DNA of 64,000 nucleotides, taken from IMG/VR virus record IMGVR_UViG_3300030101_003968, positions 1 through 64,000 of that record; one strand, written 5' to 3'. Below are positions 5,972 through 12,143 of the stretch, piece after piece. Each line of letters starts with the position of its first letter. Position 1 is the first letter of the stretch. The stretch comes from a virus. The notes beneath the pieces are model-generated. The model did not search any database and was not told where the DNA came from. It saw only the letters and a program-made list of their open reading frames with translations. The position numbers were made by a program, and so were the translations under genes.

Positions 5972-6994
5972 ATGAACGCAGGACTTAGAGCACTAAAAAA
6001 GGAATCCCCCGAGGCCTACGAAAAAATTACGGGCAAGAAAGCCATGTATGGAATGAAAACCCCCATGGCGATGGCCGAGTACGGAAAGAAGATCATGATG
6101 GGCATGGGCGGGATGAACAGCCTTAGTGAAAAGGAAAAGCAGCAGTACGCCGCAATGGGCATGAAAGCCATGAAGGAATATGGCATGGGCGGAAAAATGT
6201 ACGAGGACGGAGGAAAAATGTATGAAAACGGTGGTCAGAACAGTGAGGCCATGTATGGAACGAAGACCCCTATGGCTGAATACGGCAAAAAGAATATGAT
6301 GGGGATGGGCGGCATGAATATGTACGCTGATGATGGAAAAAAAATGCCGAAAGAGCTGGTGGAGTACTTTGAAAGAAAAAAAGCAGAGTACGGAATGAAG
6401 GTCATGGGTGATGGGGGTGTTTACGCTGACGAGGGAGACAAAAACGATCCCCCTGAGCTAACAGCTAAGCAGCTCCTGGATATTATTGCTATGCAAAACC
6501 CAGGTCAGGAAGTTACTGGCTCTAGTTCAGATGTTGCAAGATCTATTGCAGACAATATGGGGTACACCACAGCGGTATCTTCAACCGCAGCCCCCATTAA
6601 AGCAATATATATGGATCGAGGATCTGTTGAGGAGGACCCTCAGCCCACACCAGTTAGACCCACTGACTTGTCCCCCATGAAGCCCATGAAGGCAAGCCTG
6701 AGCTCTCAGTCTCCTAAGAAAGAAATCATGGATTCGAAGGCCCCTATGCCAGATCAGTATGAAGAGTCATTTACTGGATATGTGTTGGCCCCTTATCTCA
6801 GAACTGGTCAGGTTCCCACGAACATTAAAGTGAGAAACCCTCAGACGGGACAGTTTCAAGATCGTCAGATGGAGCCAGAGGAGATTGCCAACTACATCTA
6901 TCAAAATCAGGTTAGACAAAGAGTGCCCTCTAGAATGATGTCGCGAGACGACGCCATGGAGAAGGCACTAAAGATCATGAGATTTAGATCATAA
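5972..6994 (+). CDS. Met/Gly-rich repeat protein, 340 aa
   Basis: The N-terminal half is built from degenerate Met-, Gly-, Tyr- and Lys-rich units: MYGMKTPMAMAEYGKK, MMGMGGMN, GMGGKMYEDGGKMYENGG, MYGTKTPMAEYGKKN, MMGMGGMNMYADDGKK. One long unit (about 30 residues) occurs twice, at roughly residues 25-55 and 90-120. The C-terminal half is ordinary and charged and contains MKPMKASL and a helix-rich end. No enzyme motif. Similar Met/Gly-rich proteins occur in virion gene clusters of other marine phages as I recall them; a flexible or membrane-active virion component is inferred. A strong terminator follows. Confidence 0.55.
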   Translation: MNAGLRALKKESPEAYEKITGKKAMYGMKTPMAMAEYGKKIMMGMGGMNSLSEKEKQQYAAMGMKAMKEYGMGGKMYEDGGKMYENGGQNSEAMYGTKTPMAEYGKKNMMGMGGMNMYADDGKKMPKELVEYFERKKAEYGMKVMGDGGVYADEGDKNDPPELTAKQLLDIIAMQNPGQEVTGSSSDVARSIADNMGYTTAVSSTAAPIKAIYMDRGSVEEDPQPTPVRPTDLSPMKPMKASLSSQSPKKEIMDSKAPMPDQYEESFTGYVLAPYLRTGQVPTNIKVRNPQTGQFQDRQMEPEEIANYIYQNQVRQRVPSRMMSRDDAMEKALKIMRFRS

Positions 6995-7018
6995 AAAAAG
7001 GGGCTTGCGCCCCTTTTT
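6993..7018 (+). terminator. Rho-independent terminator
   Basis: AAAAAAAGGGGC, loop TTG, then CGCCCCTTTTT: a GC stem followed by a T run directly after the Met/Gly-rich gene. The A run on the left also makes it able to work on the minus strand, for the convergent gene at 7037-7207. Confidence 0.85.
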
Positions 7019-7036
7019 CTTTCTATATACATCCTA

Positions 7037-7207
7037 TCAATCCCGTTCCCACGGCATTGGAGAATTCAAGTGGTTGATTGCAATGATCAGGTCTTGTGCC
7101 TGAGCTGAGTTGTATCGCTGTTGCAAACGATTTTGCTTTGATGCTGCGTCATCCATAAAGAGGAGTCCTACTGCTACTAAGGCGGCTGCTGCAATGGTAA
7201 ATTTCAT
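7037..7207 (-). CDS. Small membrane or exported protein, 56 aa
   Basis: The frame from ATG 7207 to TGA 7037 encodes MKFTIAAAALVAVGLLFMDD followed by a polar Gln/Asn-rich domain ending MPWERD. The first 18 residues form a signal-anchor or signal peptide, so the polar part would lie in the periplasm. It is the only minus-strand gene between 2.5 and 9.5 kb and converges on the terminator. A lysis accessory or spanin-like role next to the M15 endolysin is possible but unproven. Confidence 0.6.
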   Translation of the reverse strand: MKFTIAAAALVAVGLLFMDDAASKQNRLQQRYNSAQAQDLIIAINHLNSPMPWERD

Positions 7208-7241
7208 TGTGTAAGGTATTAAGGGATTAAACTGAATTTCG

Positions 7242-7249
7242 TAAATTTG
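7242..7249 (+). promoter_or_regulatory. Bacteroidetes-type promoter (TAAATTTG)
   Basis: A TAnnTTTG element 77 nt before the M15 endolysin start, after the terminator; it would drive the 7327-9648 operon. Confidence 0.5.
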
Positions 7250-7326
7250 AGCTGCTTGCTGATCTCATTGTACGGAGAAAAATCAATTCCGTGCAAGTTT
7301 TGGATCGTAAAAATTCGTTAATCGAC

Positions 7327-7806
7327 ATGCAACTATCTAAAAACCTAACACTTAAGGAGTGCACAAAAAGCACTACCGCTTCAAGGTTGGGAATCAATAA
7401 CACTCCAGACGATGAATGGATCATCCAAAATCTCAAGGCGATTGCAGAACATGTATTTCAACCTCTTAGGGAATCTTTCGGGTGCCCTATATACGTGTCG
7501 TCAGGCTATCGTGGGCCTGAGCTCAACCGTGCTATCGGCGGTTCGCTTCGTAGTCAACACATGGAAGGGAGAGCACTCGACCTTGATGCAGACGTATACG
7601 GAAAGTGTACAAACTCTGAAATCTTCGAGTGGATACGAGAAAACGTTGAGTTTGATCAGATGGTGTGGGAATTTGGTGATACAGACAATCCTGATTGGGT
7701 TCACGTCAGTTATGTGCATGATGGCTTTAATCGTGGTCGCTGCCTCAAAGCTTGTCGTGACGATGAGGGAAAGGTTTACTACGAAGTAATGTTTAAGACC
7801 CTCTGA
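7327..7806 (+). CDS. Endolysin, M15-family (M15_3) peptidoglycan peptidase, 159 aa
   Basis: Contains the zinc-site signature H-x3-G-x-A-x-D (H78 in SQHMEGRALDLD, with the Asp at 85) and a second His in DWVHVSY (about H126), both typical of M15A D-Ala-D-Ala carboxypeptidase/endopeptidase-like enzymes. Family members cut peptidoglycan stem peptides. Full length for a single-domain endolysin, with no signal peptide, so release through a holin is expected (candidate at 47994). ATG 7327 was chosen over an upstream GTG at 7291, which would add a non-conserved, promoter-proximal leader. Confidence 0.88.
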   Translation: MQLSKNLTLKECTKSTTASRLGINNTPDDEWIIQNLKAIAEHVFQPLRESFGCPIYVSSGYRGPELNRAIGGSLRSQHMEGRALDLDADVYGKCTNSEIFEWIRENVEFDQMVWEFGDTDNPDWVHVSYVHDGFNRGRCLKACRDDEGKVYYEVMFKTL

Positions 7807-7807
7807 T

Positions 7808-8323
7808 ATGCTTGGACTAGGAAACACACTGACTGCTTCGGGCGTTACTGAATCAATAATTGAATTAGGCAGCTTCGTTGGCTTTTTTGCCGTGGATGCA
7901 CCTGATGATGAAAACGTTGTTTTTGCTCTTTCGTATACGGATTCCGCCATCAATGATGCGTTAAATTTTGAAGGAATTTCGGCTGGGGAAAAAACAAGCG
8001 GCACGTTCAGCGTCACCATAACCAGGCTGGACTCTTCGGACAACCCAGTGGCTGGGGCGTCAACGACAGGGGCTCTTTTTGGATACAAGACTTCTGGAGC
8101 AGGAGCAATCTATCTAAGTGATCAAGATCAAGCAAGCTTTAATCTTAGTGAGTTCGAATCGGGTGGCTCCGCCTTGGTAGACGTTACTACTTTTGGTGAT
8201 GTCACTGATATAACGGACAACTCCGTGGAAACAAGCAACTATACAATCTCAATTACTTTTACCGCTCCAGGATACACCACATCAGCCATTACCCTCGCTG
8301 TTGTGGATCTAGACACAGCATAA
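7808..8323 (+). CDS. Virion structural protein, probable Ig-like/beta-sandwich, 171 aa
   Basis: All-beta, Thr/Ser/Asp-rich (VTITRLDSSDNP..., TISITFTAPGYTTSAITLAV), like bacterial Ig-like sandwich domains of tail or capsid surface proteins. One nucleotide separates it from the endolysin stop. No export signal. Exact role unknown. Confidence 0.5.
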   Translation: MLGLGNTLTASGVTESIIELGSFVGFFAVDAPDDENVVFALSYTDSAINDALNFEGISAGEKTSGTFSVTITRLDSSDNPVAGASTTGALFGYKTSGAGAIYLSDQDQASFNLSEFESGGSALVDVTTFGDVTDITDNSVETSNYTISITFTAPGYTTSAITLAVVDLDTA

Positions 8324-8325
8324 TC

Positions 8326-9051
8326 ATGGCAAGAAGAATAAAATTAGGATTTGTCGCGCACGGCGAAACAAACGGAGCGAAAGTTGCATCAAAGACCAGC
8401 AAGGGTGATAACACAAACAGCTTTACTCAAGCTACTACTTCAAAAAAGCCTACAGCTAAATCAAGAGGTAATGCCCACTCTACTATCAGCACCGCTTTGA
8501 GTAGTTTTGCCTGCGACGGATCGAACGTCATGAGCCTTGCCTCTACAGAAAGCATAAACCCATCAACCACACCATATACAATAATTTGTGCATGGACCAA
8601 TGGTGACTACACCAATGATACGTGGTTGGTTAGCGGGACGTCAAATGATGCTCACTGGGGCATCAAGGCTGGAGGCGCAGCCGTCATTTATGCAGCCGAC
8701 GGAACCAAGGCTGCCTCTGCAGAAAGGGATTACCCCATAAACTCAACCGCCAACAGCACTACTTCTTATACTTTTGGATCAGATGTAGAGATGATTGCCA
8801 TCGTGGTAGACGGAACGAGTTTCGCAACTGTGGGTGACATCTACAACATAGACGGGGACAAGATCGCTGATGCCGTATTGGTAAACCCAAATGGTCTCAC
8901 CGTTGCGCTTCCGATTGATCACGTTTTGGGAAAAAGCGACGGAACGCTTGGATTGAATGGTGAGATTTTAGATATTGCGATCTACAATACAGCTCTTCCT
9001 GTCCACAGCATCAAGGGGAAAGGAAACAAGTACAAGAGCCTCAAGGATTGA
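8326..9051 (+). CDS. Virion protein with LamG/concanavalin-like fold (probable), 241 aa
   Basis: A basic N-terminal 50 residues precede a beta-rich domain with alternating Thr/Ser/Tyr strands (YTIICAWTNGDYTND..., MIAIVVDGTSF) and a last strand GEILDIAIYNTAL, the typical final strand of LamG-type domains. A second LamG-like virion protein lies at 17144. These modules bind glycans on host surfaces or stabilise the virion; which applies here is unknown. Confidence 0.5.
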   Translation: MARRIKLGFVAHGETNGAKVASKTSKGDNTNSFTQATTSKKPTAKSRGNAHSTISTALSSFACDGSNVMSLASTESINPSTTPYTIICAWTNGDYTNDTWLVSGTSNDAHWGIKAGGAAVIYAADGTKAASAERDYPINSTANSTTSYTFGSDVEMIAIVVDGTSFATVGDIYNIDGDKIADAVLVNPNGLTVALPIDHVLGKSDGTLGLNGEILDIAIYNTALPVHSIKGKGNKYKSLKD

Positions 9052-9063
9052 CAATTAAGTTGA

Positions 9064-9648
9064 ATGGAAAATAATGAACGACAGTCATTTTTTGTGACTG
9101 GTTTGCCCCGTACTCGCGGGGCTTGGATGGCTCATTACCTAAACACGATGTGTTGCTGTGAGCATGAGCCTGGACTACGTGTAATGGAAGGTACTATGCC
9201 TGGGGATCTGTGGCCTGGAATACTCTCGCCAATCGGTGGGGTTGACTCCAGCTTCCCGCTGTGGGCAAAGGACTTTTACAACGCATACGGAGATCGTCCG
9301 ATAGTGATTATAAACAGAGACCCTCTTGAGGTTATTGAGTCACTGAAGTCTGAGTTTCCTAGCGGTGTCGGGGGTGCATTCCCGTTTCAATACGGTGAGA
9401 TAATTTCTCAGGCTCTTATTGAACTTGAGGGTGTTCGAGCTCTTTTTACAAATGTGCTAGAGGTAGACTACGACGACATTGACTCAAGTATTGAGGACAT
9501 CGTCAAACACATAGGCCTTGGGTACAGGTTCGATCGTCAAAAGTTTGAGTACATGGATCGATTTAAGATTGCGGTGCATCCGCTGAAGTATCAGCGCCTT
9601 CTAGACAGCGGTAATATGTCTGGACGAGAAGCCTTGCTTTTTGGGTGA
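9064..9648 (+). CDS. Sulfotransferase-like P-loop protein, 194 aa
   Basis: The N-terminal GLPRTRGAWM (residues 13-22) matches the 5'-phosphosulfate-binding loop of PAPS-dependent sulfotransferases, and INRDPLEVIESL (Arg85-Asp86) matches the 3'-phosphate-binding segment. The family transfers sulfate from PAPS to hydroxyls of glycans or small molecules. It is short (194 residues) for the family but has both cofactor motifs. The phage could modify surface glycans of the cell or its own virion; the substrate is unknown. Its 3' end overlaps the convergent minus-strand gene by 86 nt. Confidence 0.65.
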   Translation: MENNERQSFFVTGLPRTRGAWMAHYLNTMCCCEHEPGLRVMEGTMPGDLWPGILSPIGGVDSSFPLWAKDFYNAYGDRPIVIINRDPLEVIESLKSEFPSGVGGAFPFQYGEIISQALIELEGVRALFTNVLEVDYDDIDSSIEDIVKHIGLGYRFDRQKFEYMDRFKIAVHPLKYQRLLDSGNMSGREALLFG

Positions 9649-10015
9649 GAGCGTACCTGACTCTGTAGTTATACTTGGTTTCATCTCTAAACAGATGGTC
9701 TTCAAATGTGTCTGATGGAGTTAGCCTGTTAAAGTGCTTGTATACGTAACCGTTGTTAACTAACTCATATACAATGCGCTCTCCTAGTTTTTTCTTGTTG
9801 TACCCGTAGTCTTGTGACGCATACGCCAACGTCCAGAACTCTAGATCGTATGCCCATAGCATGAACTGCAGCTCTTTTTCAAAGATGTCGTACCTTCTGC
9901 AGAAGTCATTGGTGACGGACCTAAGGTGCTTTAGGTAGTTCTTTTTGACGTACCTTTGATTCAGTTTAGAGAAGTCTCGGAAGAGCTTCTTTTTTGACAC
10001 GGAACTTTTAGGCAT
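9563..10015 (-). CDS. Probable winged-helix (MarR-like) DNA-binding protein, 150 aa
   Basis: Starts MPKSSVSKKKLF at ATG 10015. A basic N-terminus is followed by helices, a recognition-helix-like stretch (GYNKKKLGERIVYELVNNGYV) and a wing ending YALTQKARLLVQTYYRCL, close to the LTxKGxxLV pattern of MarR-type wings. Small phages often encode such regulators near structural or chaperone genes. It is alone on the minus strand inside the plus-strand block, its 3' end overlaps the sulfotransferase gene by 86 nt, and its start lies only 9 nt from the divergent gene at 10025. Target unknown. Confidence 0.55.
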   Translation of the reverse strand: MPKSSVSKKKLFRDFSKLNQRYVKKNYLKHLRSVTNDFCRRYDIFEKELQFMLWAYDLEFWTLAYASQDYGYNKKKLGERIVYELVNNGYVYKHFNRLTPSDTFEDHLFRDETKYNYRVRYALTQKARLLVQTYYRCLEGADTSADAPQS

Positions 10016-10024
10016 AATTGAGGT

Positions 10025-10330
10025 ATGGGGAACTATGAAGATATGGAAGAAGAGGGCTTCTGGTACGAAATACAGGAGATTTCTGGAGCAATTCAAGAGC
10101 TTGTACACAAGTATGGCATGGAGGATCGTATTATTTCTGCTGTTGTGATTGGACTGCTTGAGCCAATAACTGAAGATCAAAGCAACATGAAGGCTTTTTT
10201 CAACTACAACATGCAAACCATAGATGAGCTTGAAATCATCACCGACTTTATGAAAGACTCTTACACTCCGCCCGATAACGGTCCAGACTTAGATGACCTT
10301 TTAAATGGGCTGGGTATATCACTAAATTAA
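10025..10330 (+). CDS. Acidic hypothetical protein, 101 aa
   Basis: Very acidic, helical protein (MGNYEDMEEEGFWYEIQ...), with the C-terminus rich in Asp and Leu. Divergent from the winged-helix gene with a 9-bp gap, so the two promoters or leaders must overlap the coding sequences. One nucleotide separates it from the next gene. Function unknown. Confidence 0.65.
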   Translation: MGNYEDMEEEGFWYEIQEISGAIQELVHKYGMEDRIISAVVIGLLEPITEDQSNMKAFFNYNMQTIDELEIITDFMKDSYTPPDNGPDLDDLLNGLGISLN

Positions 10331-10331
10331 A

Positions 10332-10571
10332 ATGGAAGGACTTATTAGAAAAATTATCATCGGGCGAGACCCGAAGGATGCCATGGCGTATTACGTCGGA
10401 ATGAACGCTGGCAGAGGCAAAGTTAGCGCTATAGTAATGGATGAAAAGCACTTACATGTGCATGGAAAGAAGAGATATCTTGTATATTTGCAAGAGGAAG
10501 ACGAGTCTCAGGTATTGTGGAAAGTCGTAGACGACATGCCATGTTTGCTTGAATTCGATCTCAATTTCTAA
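10332..10571 (+). CDS. Conserved small phage protein, 79 aa
   Basis: Pattern IIIGRDPKDAMAYYVG, then a central beta-rich part with a WK, ending in MPCLLEFDLNF. From memory this arrangement recurs in marine phage genomes next to GroES-like genes, but I cannot name a family. Here too it directly precedes the GroES-like gene. Function unknown. Confidence 0.55.
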   Translation: MEGLIRKIIIGRDPKDAMAYYVGMNAGRGKVSAIVMDEKHLHVHGKKRYLVYLQEEDESQVLWKVVDDMPCLLEFDLNF

Positions 10572-10575
10572 TTTA

Positions 10576-11181
10576 ATGAAGACATTTAATCTCTTCGTCG
10601 TTGAACTTGAAAAGAAAATCAATGACACTATTAAAACTTCGTCGGGCCTGGAGCTATATGTGGACAACCGCTTCAACGAGTTTAAGCATCGCGTTAATGC
10701 TGGCCCTTTGGTTGCTGTTCCTTTTAAGTATGAGACTGGCGCACAGCCAGGAGATACTTTGTTCTTTCACCACCTAGTAGTTCTTAATGAGGGTCAAGTT
10801 CTAACTGGGCATAAAGACCACTACCTAGTAAGGTATTGTGATCCAAGCGTTTCGGTGGTAAACAATCAAGCCATTGCTTACAAATCAAAAGACACTGGCA
10901 AGGTTCATCCTCTTGGAGGATGGGTAGTTCTTTCGCCTGTCGAGGAAGAACAAGAGTCTGAGTCGGAGGTTATCGAGGTGGTTAAACTCAAGGAGGATCC
11001 TGTCACAAAGGGGGTAGTATCATTTGAGTCTGAGAAGACCAAAGAGCTTGGCCTTGAGGTTGGAGACGTGGTGAGCTTCAAAAAGAACATGGACTACCGA
11101 TTCAAAATAGACGATGTAGAGTACTACAGGGTTGATTACACTGATATATACTATGTCGAAGAAGAAGTTCACAACGGTTGA
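10576..11181 (+). CDS. GroES-like co-chaperonin (cpn10 fold), 201 aa
   Basis: The C-terminal part matches the GroES beta-barrel pattern: LGLEVGDVVSFKKN, then FKIDDVEYYRVDYTDIYYV, aligning with the GDxVxF...V(D/G)xxxYxIxxxxDIL signature. The N-terminal part repeats barrel-like features (GDTLFFHHLVVL). It would cap host GroEL to fold the major capsid protein, as phage co-chaperonins such as T4 Gp31 do. At 201 residues it is longer than the usual 95-110. ATG 10576 follows the previous stop closely; its 3' end overlaps the next gene by 29 nt. Confidence 0.6.
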   Translation: MKTFNLFVVELEKKINDTIKTSSGLELYVDNRFNEFKHRVNAGPLVAVPFKYETGAQPGDTLFFHHLVVLNEGQVLTGHKDHYLVRYCDPSVSVVNNQAIAYKSKDTGKVHPLGGWVVLSPVEEEQESESEVIEVVKLKEDPVTKGVVSFESEKTKELGLEVGDVVSFKKNMDYRFKIDDVEYYRVDYTDIYYVEEEVHNG

Positions 11182-11443
11182 AGCTGCACAGCGCCTTATG
11201 GCGTCAATGGAGGTGGCCATCAACAACATGATCGACGAGGTTAAAAAGCCAGTTGATCCAGAGGCTGGAGGTGCTGCGAGAAAAGCAGAGCTTCAGTCAA
11301 TCAAACAAACAGCTACGGATTGTAAAGAGCTAATCGTTGAAAGACAGCGATTGGAGCAAATGATCAAAGACATTAGCACTAATGGATCAATCGAAGAAGC
11401 AAAAGACTACAGCGGAGGTTTCGCTGAAAGATTCTCTAAGTGA
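11153..11443 (+). CDS. Coiled-coil hypothetical protein, 96 aa
   Basis: Start MSKKKFTTVEAAQRL at ATG 11153, inside the end of the GroES-like gene. Long amphipathic helix (EVAINNMIDEVKK, CKELIVERQRLEQMIKDI). A second small gene begins in another frame at 11382 within its 3' end. Unknown function. Confidence 0.65.
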   Translation: MSKKKFTTVEAAQRLMASMEVAINNMIDEVKKPVDPEAGGAARKAELQSIKQTATDCKELIVERQRLEQMIKDISTNGSIEEAKDYSGGFAERFSK

Positions 11444-11525
11444 TTGGAAAAAGATAGTATGGCAGTACAATAGAACAGACTTTAAGTTTTGGGAGGACTC
11501 CTGGAACGATGAGTTTGAGGACTAA
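11382..11525 (+). CDS. Small Trp-rich protein overlapping the previous gene in +1 frame, 47 aa
   Basis: ATG 11382 to TAA 11525 encodes MDQSKKQKTTAEVSLKDS, then a conserved-looking tail LSDWKKIVWQYNRTDFKFW and an acidic end (NDEFED). The first 62 nt overlap the coiled-coil gene in the +1 frame. Four Trp in 47 residues and a helical pattern argue against chance. It ends one base before the tRNA-like element at 11526. Either independent initiation or +1 frameshifting near the upstream stop could express it. Confidence 0.55.
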   Translation: MDQSKKQKTTAEVSLKDSLSDWKKIVWQYNRTDFKFWEDSWNDEFED

Positions 11526-11602
11526 CCGCGAGTATCCCCTCAAGCTTATACCTTGTAGAAAGGGTAACTGGTCACATGTGGGTTCAAGTCCCACCTTGCG
11601 GA
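11526..11602 (+). tRNA. tRNA-like element with non-canonical core (anticodon unassigned)
   Basis: The ends are tRNA-like: a 7-bp acceptor stem (CCGCGAG with CTTGCGG, one G-U), a perfect T arm (GTGGG-TTCAAGT-CCCAC) and discriminator A; length 77 nt. The interior does not give a standard D arm. CAAG-CTTATAC-CTTG would form an anticodon arm reading TAT (Ile), while other registers suggest TTGTAGA (Tyr GTA). No CCA is encoded. It could be a divergent tRNA, a remnant or a tRNA mimic. Confidence 0.4.
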
Positions 11603-11615
11603 CAAATTAAAAACA

Positions 11616-11747
11616 ATGGCAAAACAAGCGTCAACTTACGTTCAAAAAAAAAGAATAAAGAGGGCTGATGTCCACTCTAAGACAAAGCACTCTAATAACA
11701 AGTCCTCTAAGCACTACTCCAAGAAGTACAGAGGTCAAGGTAGATGA
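11616..11747 (+). CDS. Very basic small protein, 43 aa
   Basis: ATG 11616 to TGA 11747 encodes MAKQASTYVQKKRIKRADVH followed by a Lys/Ser/His/Asn-rich tail ending YRGQGR. pI is very high, with almost no acidic residues. One of six tiny cationic proteins clustered around the terminase and portal genes. A DNA-condensing or virion-packaged role is inferred from charge and context. Confidence 0.65.
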   Translation: MAKQASTYVQKKRIKRADVHSKTKHSNNKSSKHYSKKYRGQGR

Positions 11748-11832
11748 TGGTATATTTATACAATCATGTGTCCTTATTGCTTTATTGGTATCTTAGCAGC
11801 TCTGTCTAGTACATGCGGTCTTATTTGGAAAA

Positions 11833-12057
11833 ATGGCAAAAAAACGCGACTACAAAAAAGAATACAGGAAGTACGGGAAGACTCGTGCTGCAAAGAAGTA
11901 TCGTGTTGCCCTGAACAAGTACAACAGAAAGAAAAAGACTTATGGAAATGGAGACGGCAAGGATGCCGCTCACCGAGGATCGAAAATTAAAGGTTTTTTG
12001 AAAGCAAGCATTAACAGAGCCAATAACAGGCCAAAGAAACGAAACAGCAAGGGCTAA
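11833..12057 (+). CDS. Basic conserved phage protein, 74 aa
   Basis: Lys/Arg/Tyr/Asn-rich (KEYRKYGKTRAAKKYRVALN, then YGNGDGKDAAH). The YGNGDGxDxxH core recurs, from memory, in small proteins near terminase genes of marine phages. Probably nucleic-acid binding. It ends 5 nt before tRNA-Arg and just upstream of the terminase. Confidence 0.6.
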   Translation: MAKKRDYKKEYRKYGKTRAAKKYRVALNKYNRKKKTYGNGDGKDAAHRGSKIKGFLKASINRANNRPKKRNSKG

Positions 12058-12062
12058 GGCAT

Positions 12063-12136
12063 GCGCCTGTAGCTCAGCTGGATAGAGCATCTGCCTTCTA
12101 AGCAGACGGTCACAGGTTCGAATCCTGTCAGGCGTA
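12063..12136 (+). tRNA. tRNA-Arg (anticodon TCT)
   Basis: Complete cloverleaf: acceptor GCGCCTG/CAGGCGT (one G-U), D arm GCTC-AGCTGGATA-GAGC, anticodon arm TCTGC-CTTCTAA-GCAGA, variable CGGTC, T arm ACAGG-TTCGAAT-CCTGT, discriminator A; CCA not encoded. It reads AGA, a codon that dominates Arg in the phage's structural genes, so the tRNA would supplement host supply during late expression. Confidence 0.97.
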
Positions 12137-12143
12137 CAATTAA

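Noticed and set aside
11766-11990. 74-codon frame MCPYCFIGILAALSS... before the basic 74-residue gene
   Set aside because: Its hydrophobic start is attractive, but most of it overlaps the clear basic gene at 11833 out of frame and the rest is low-complexity Lys/Glu/Cys; support is too weak.
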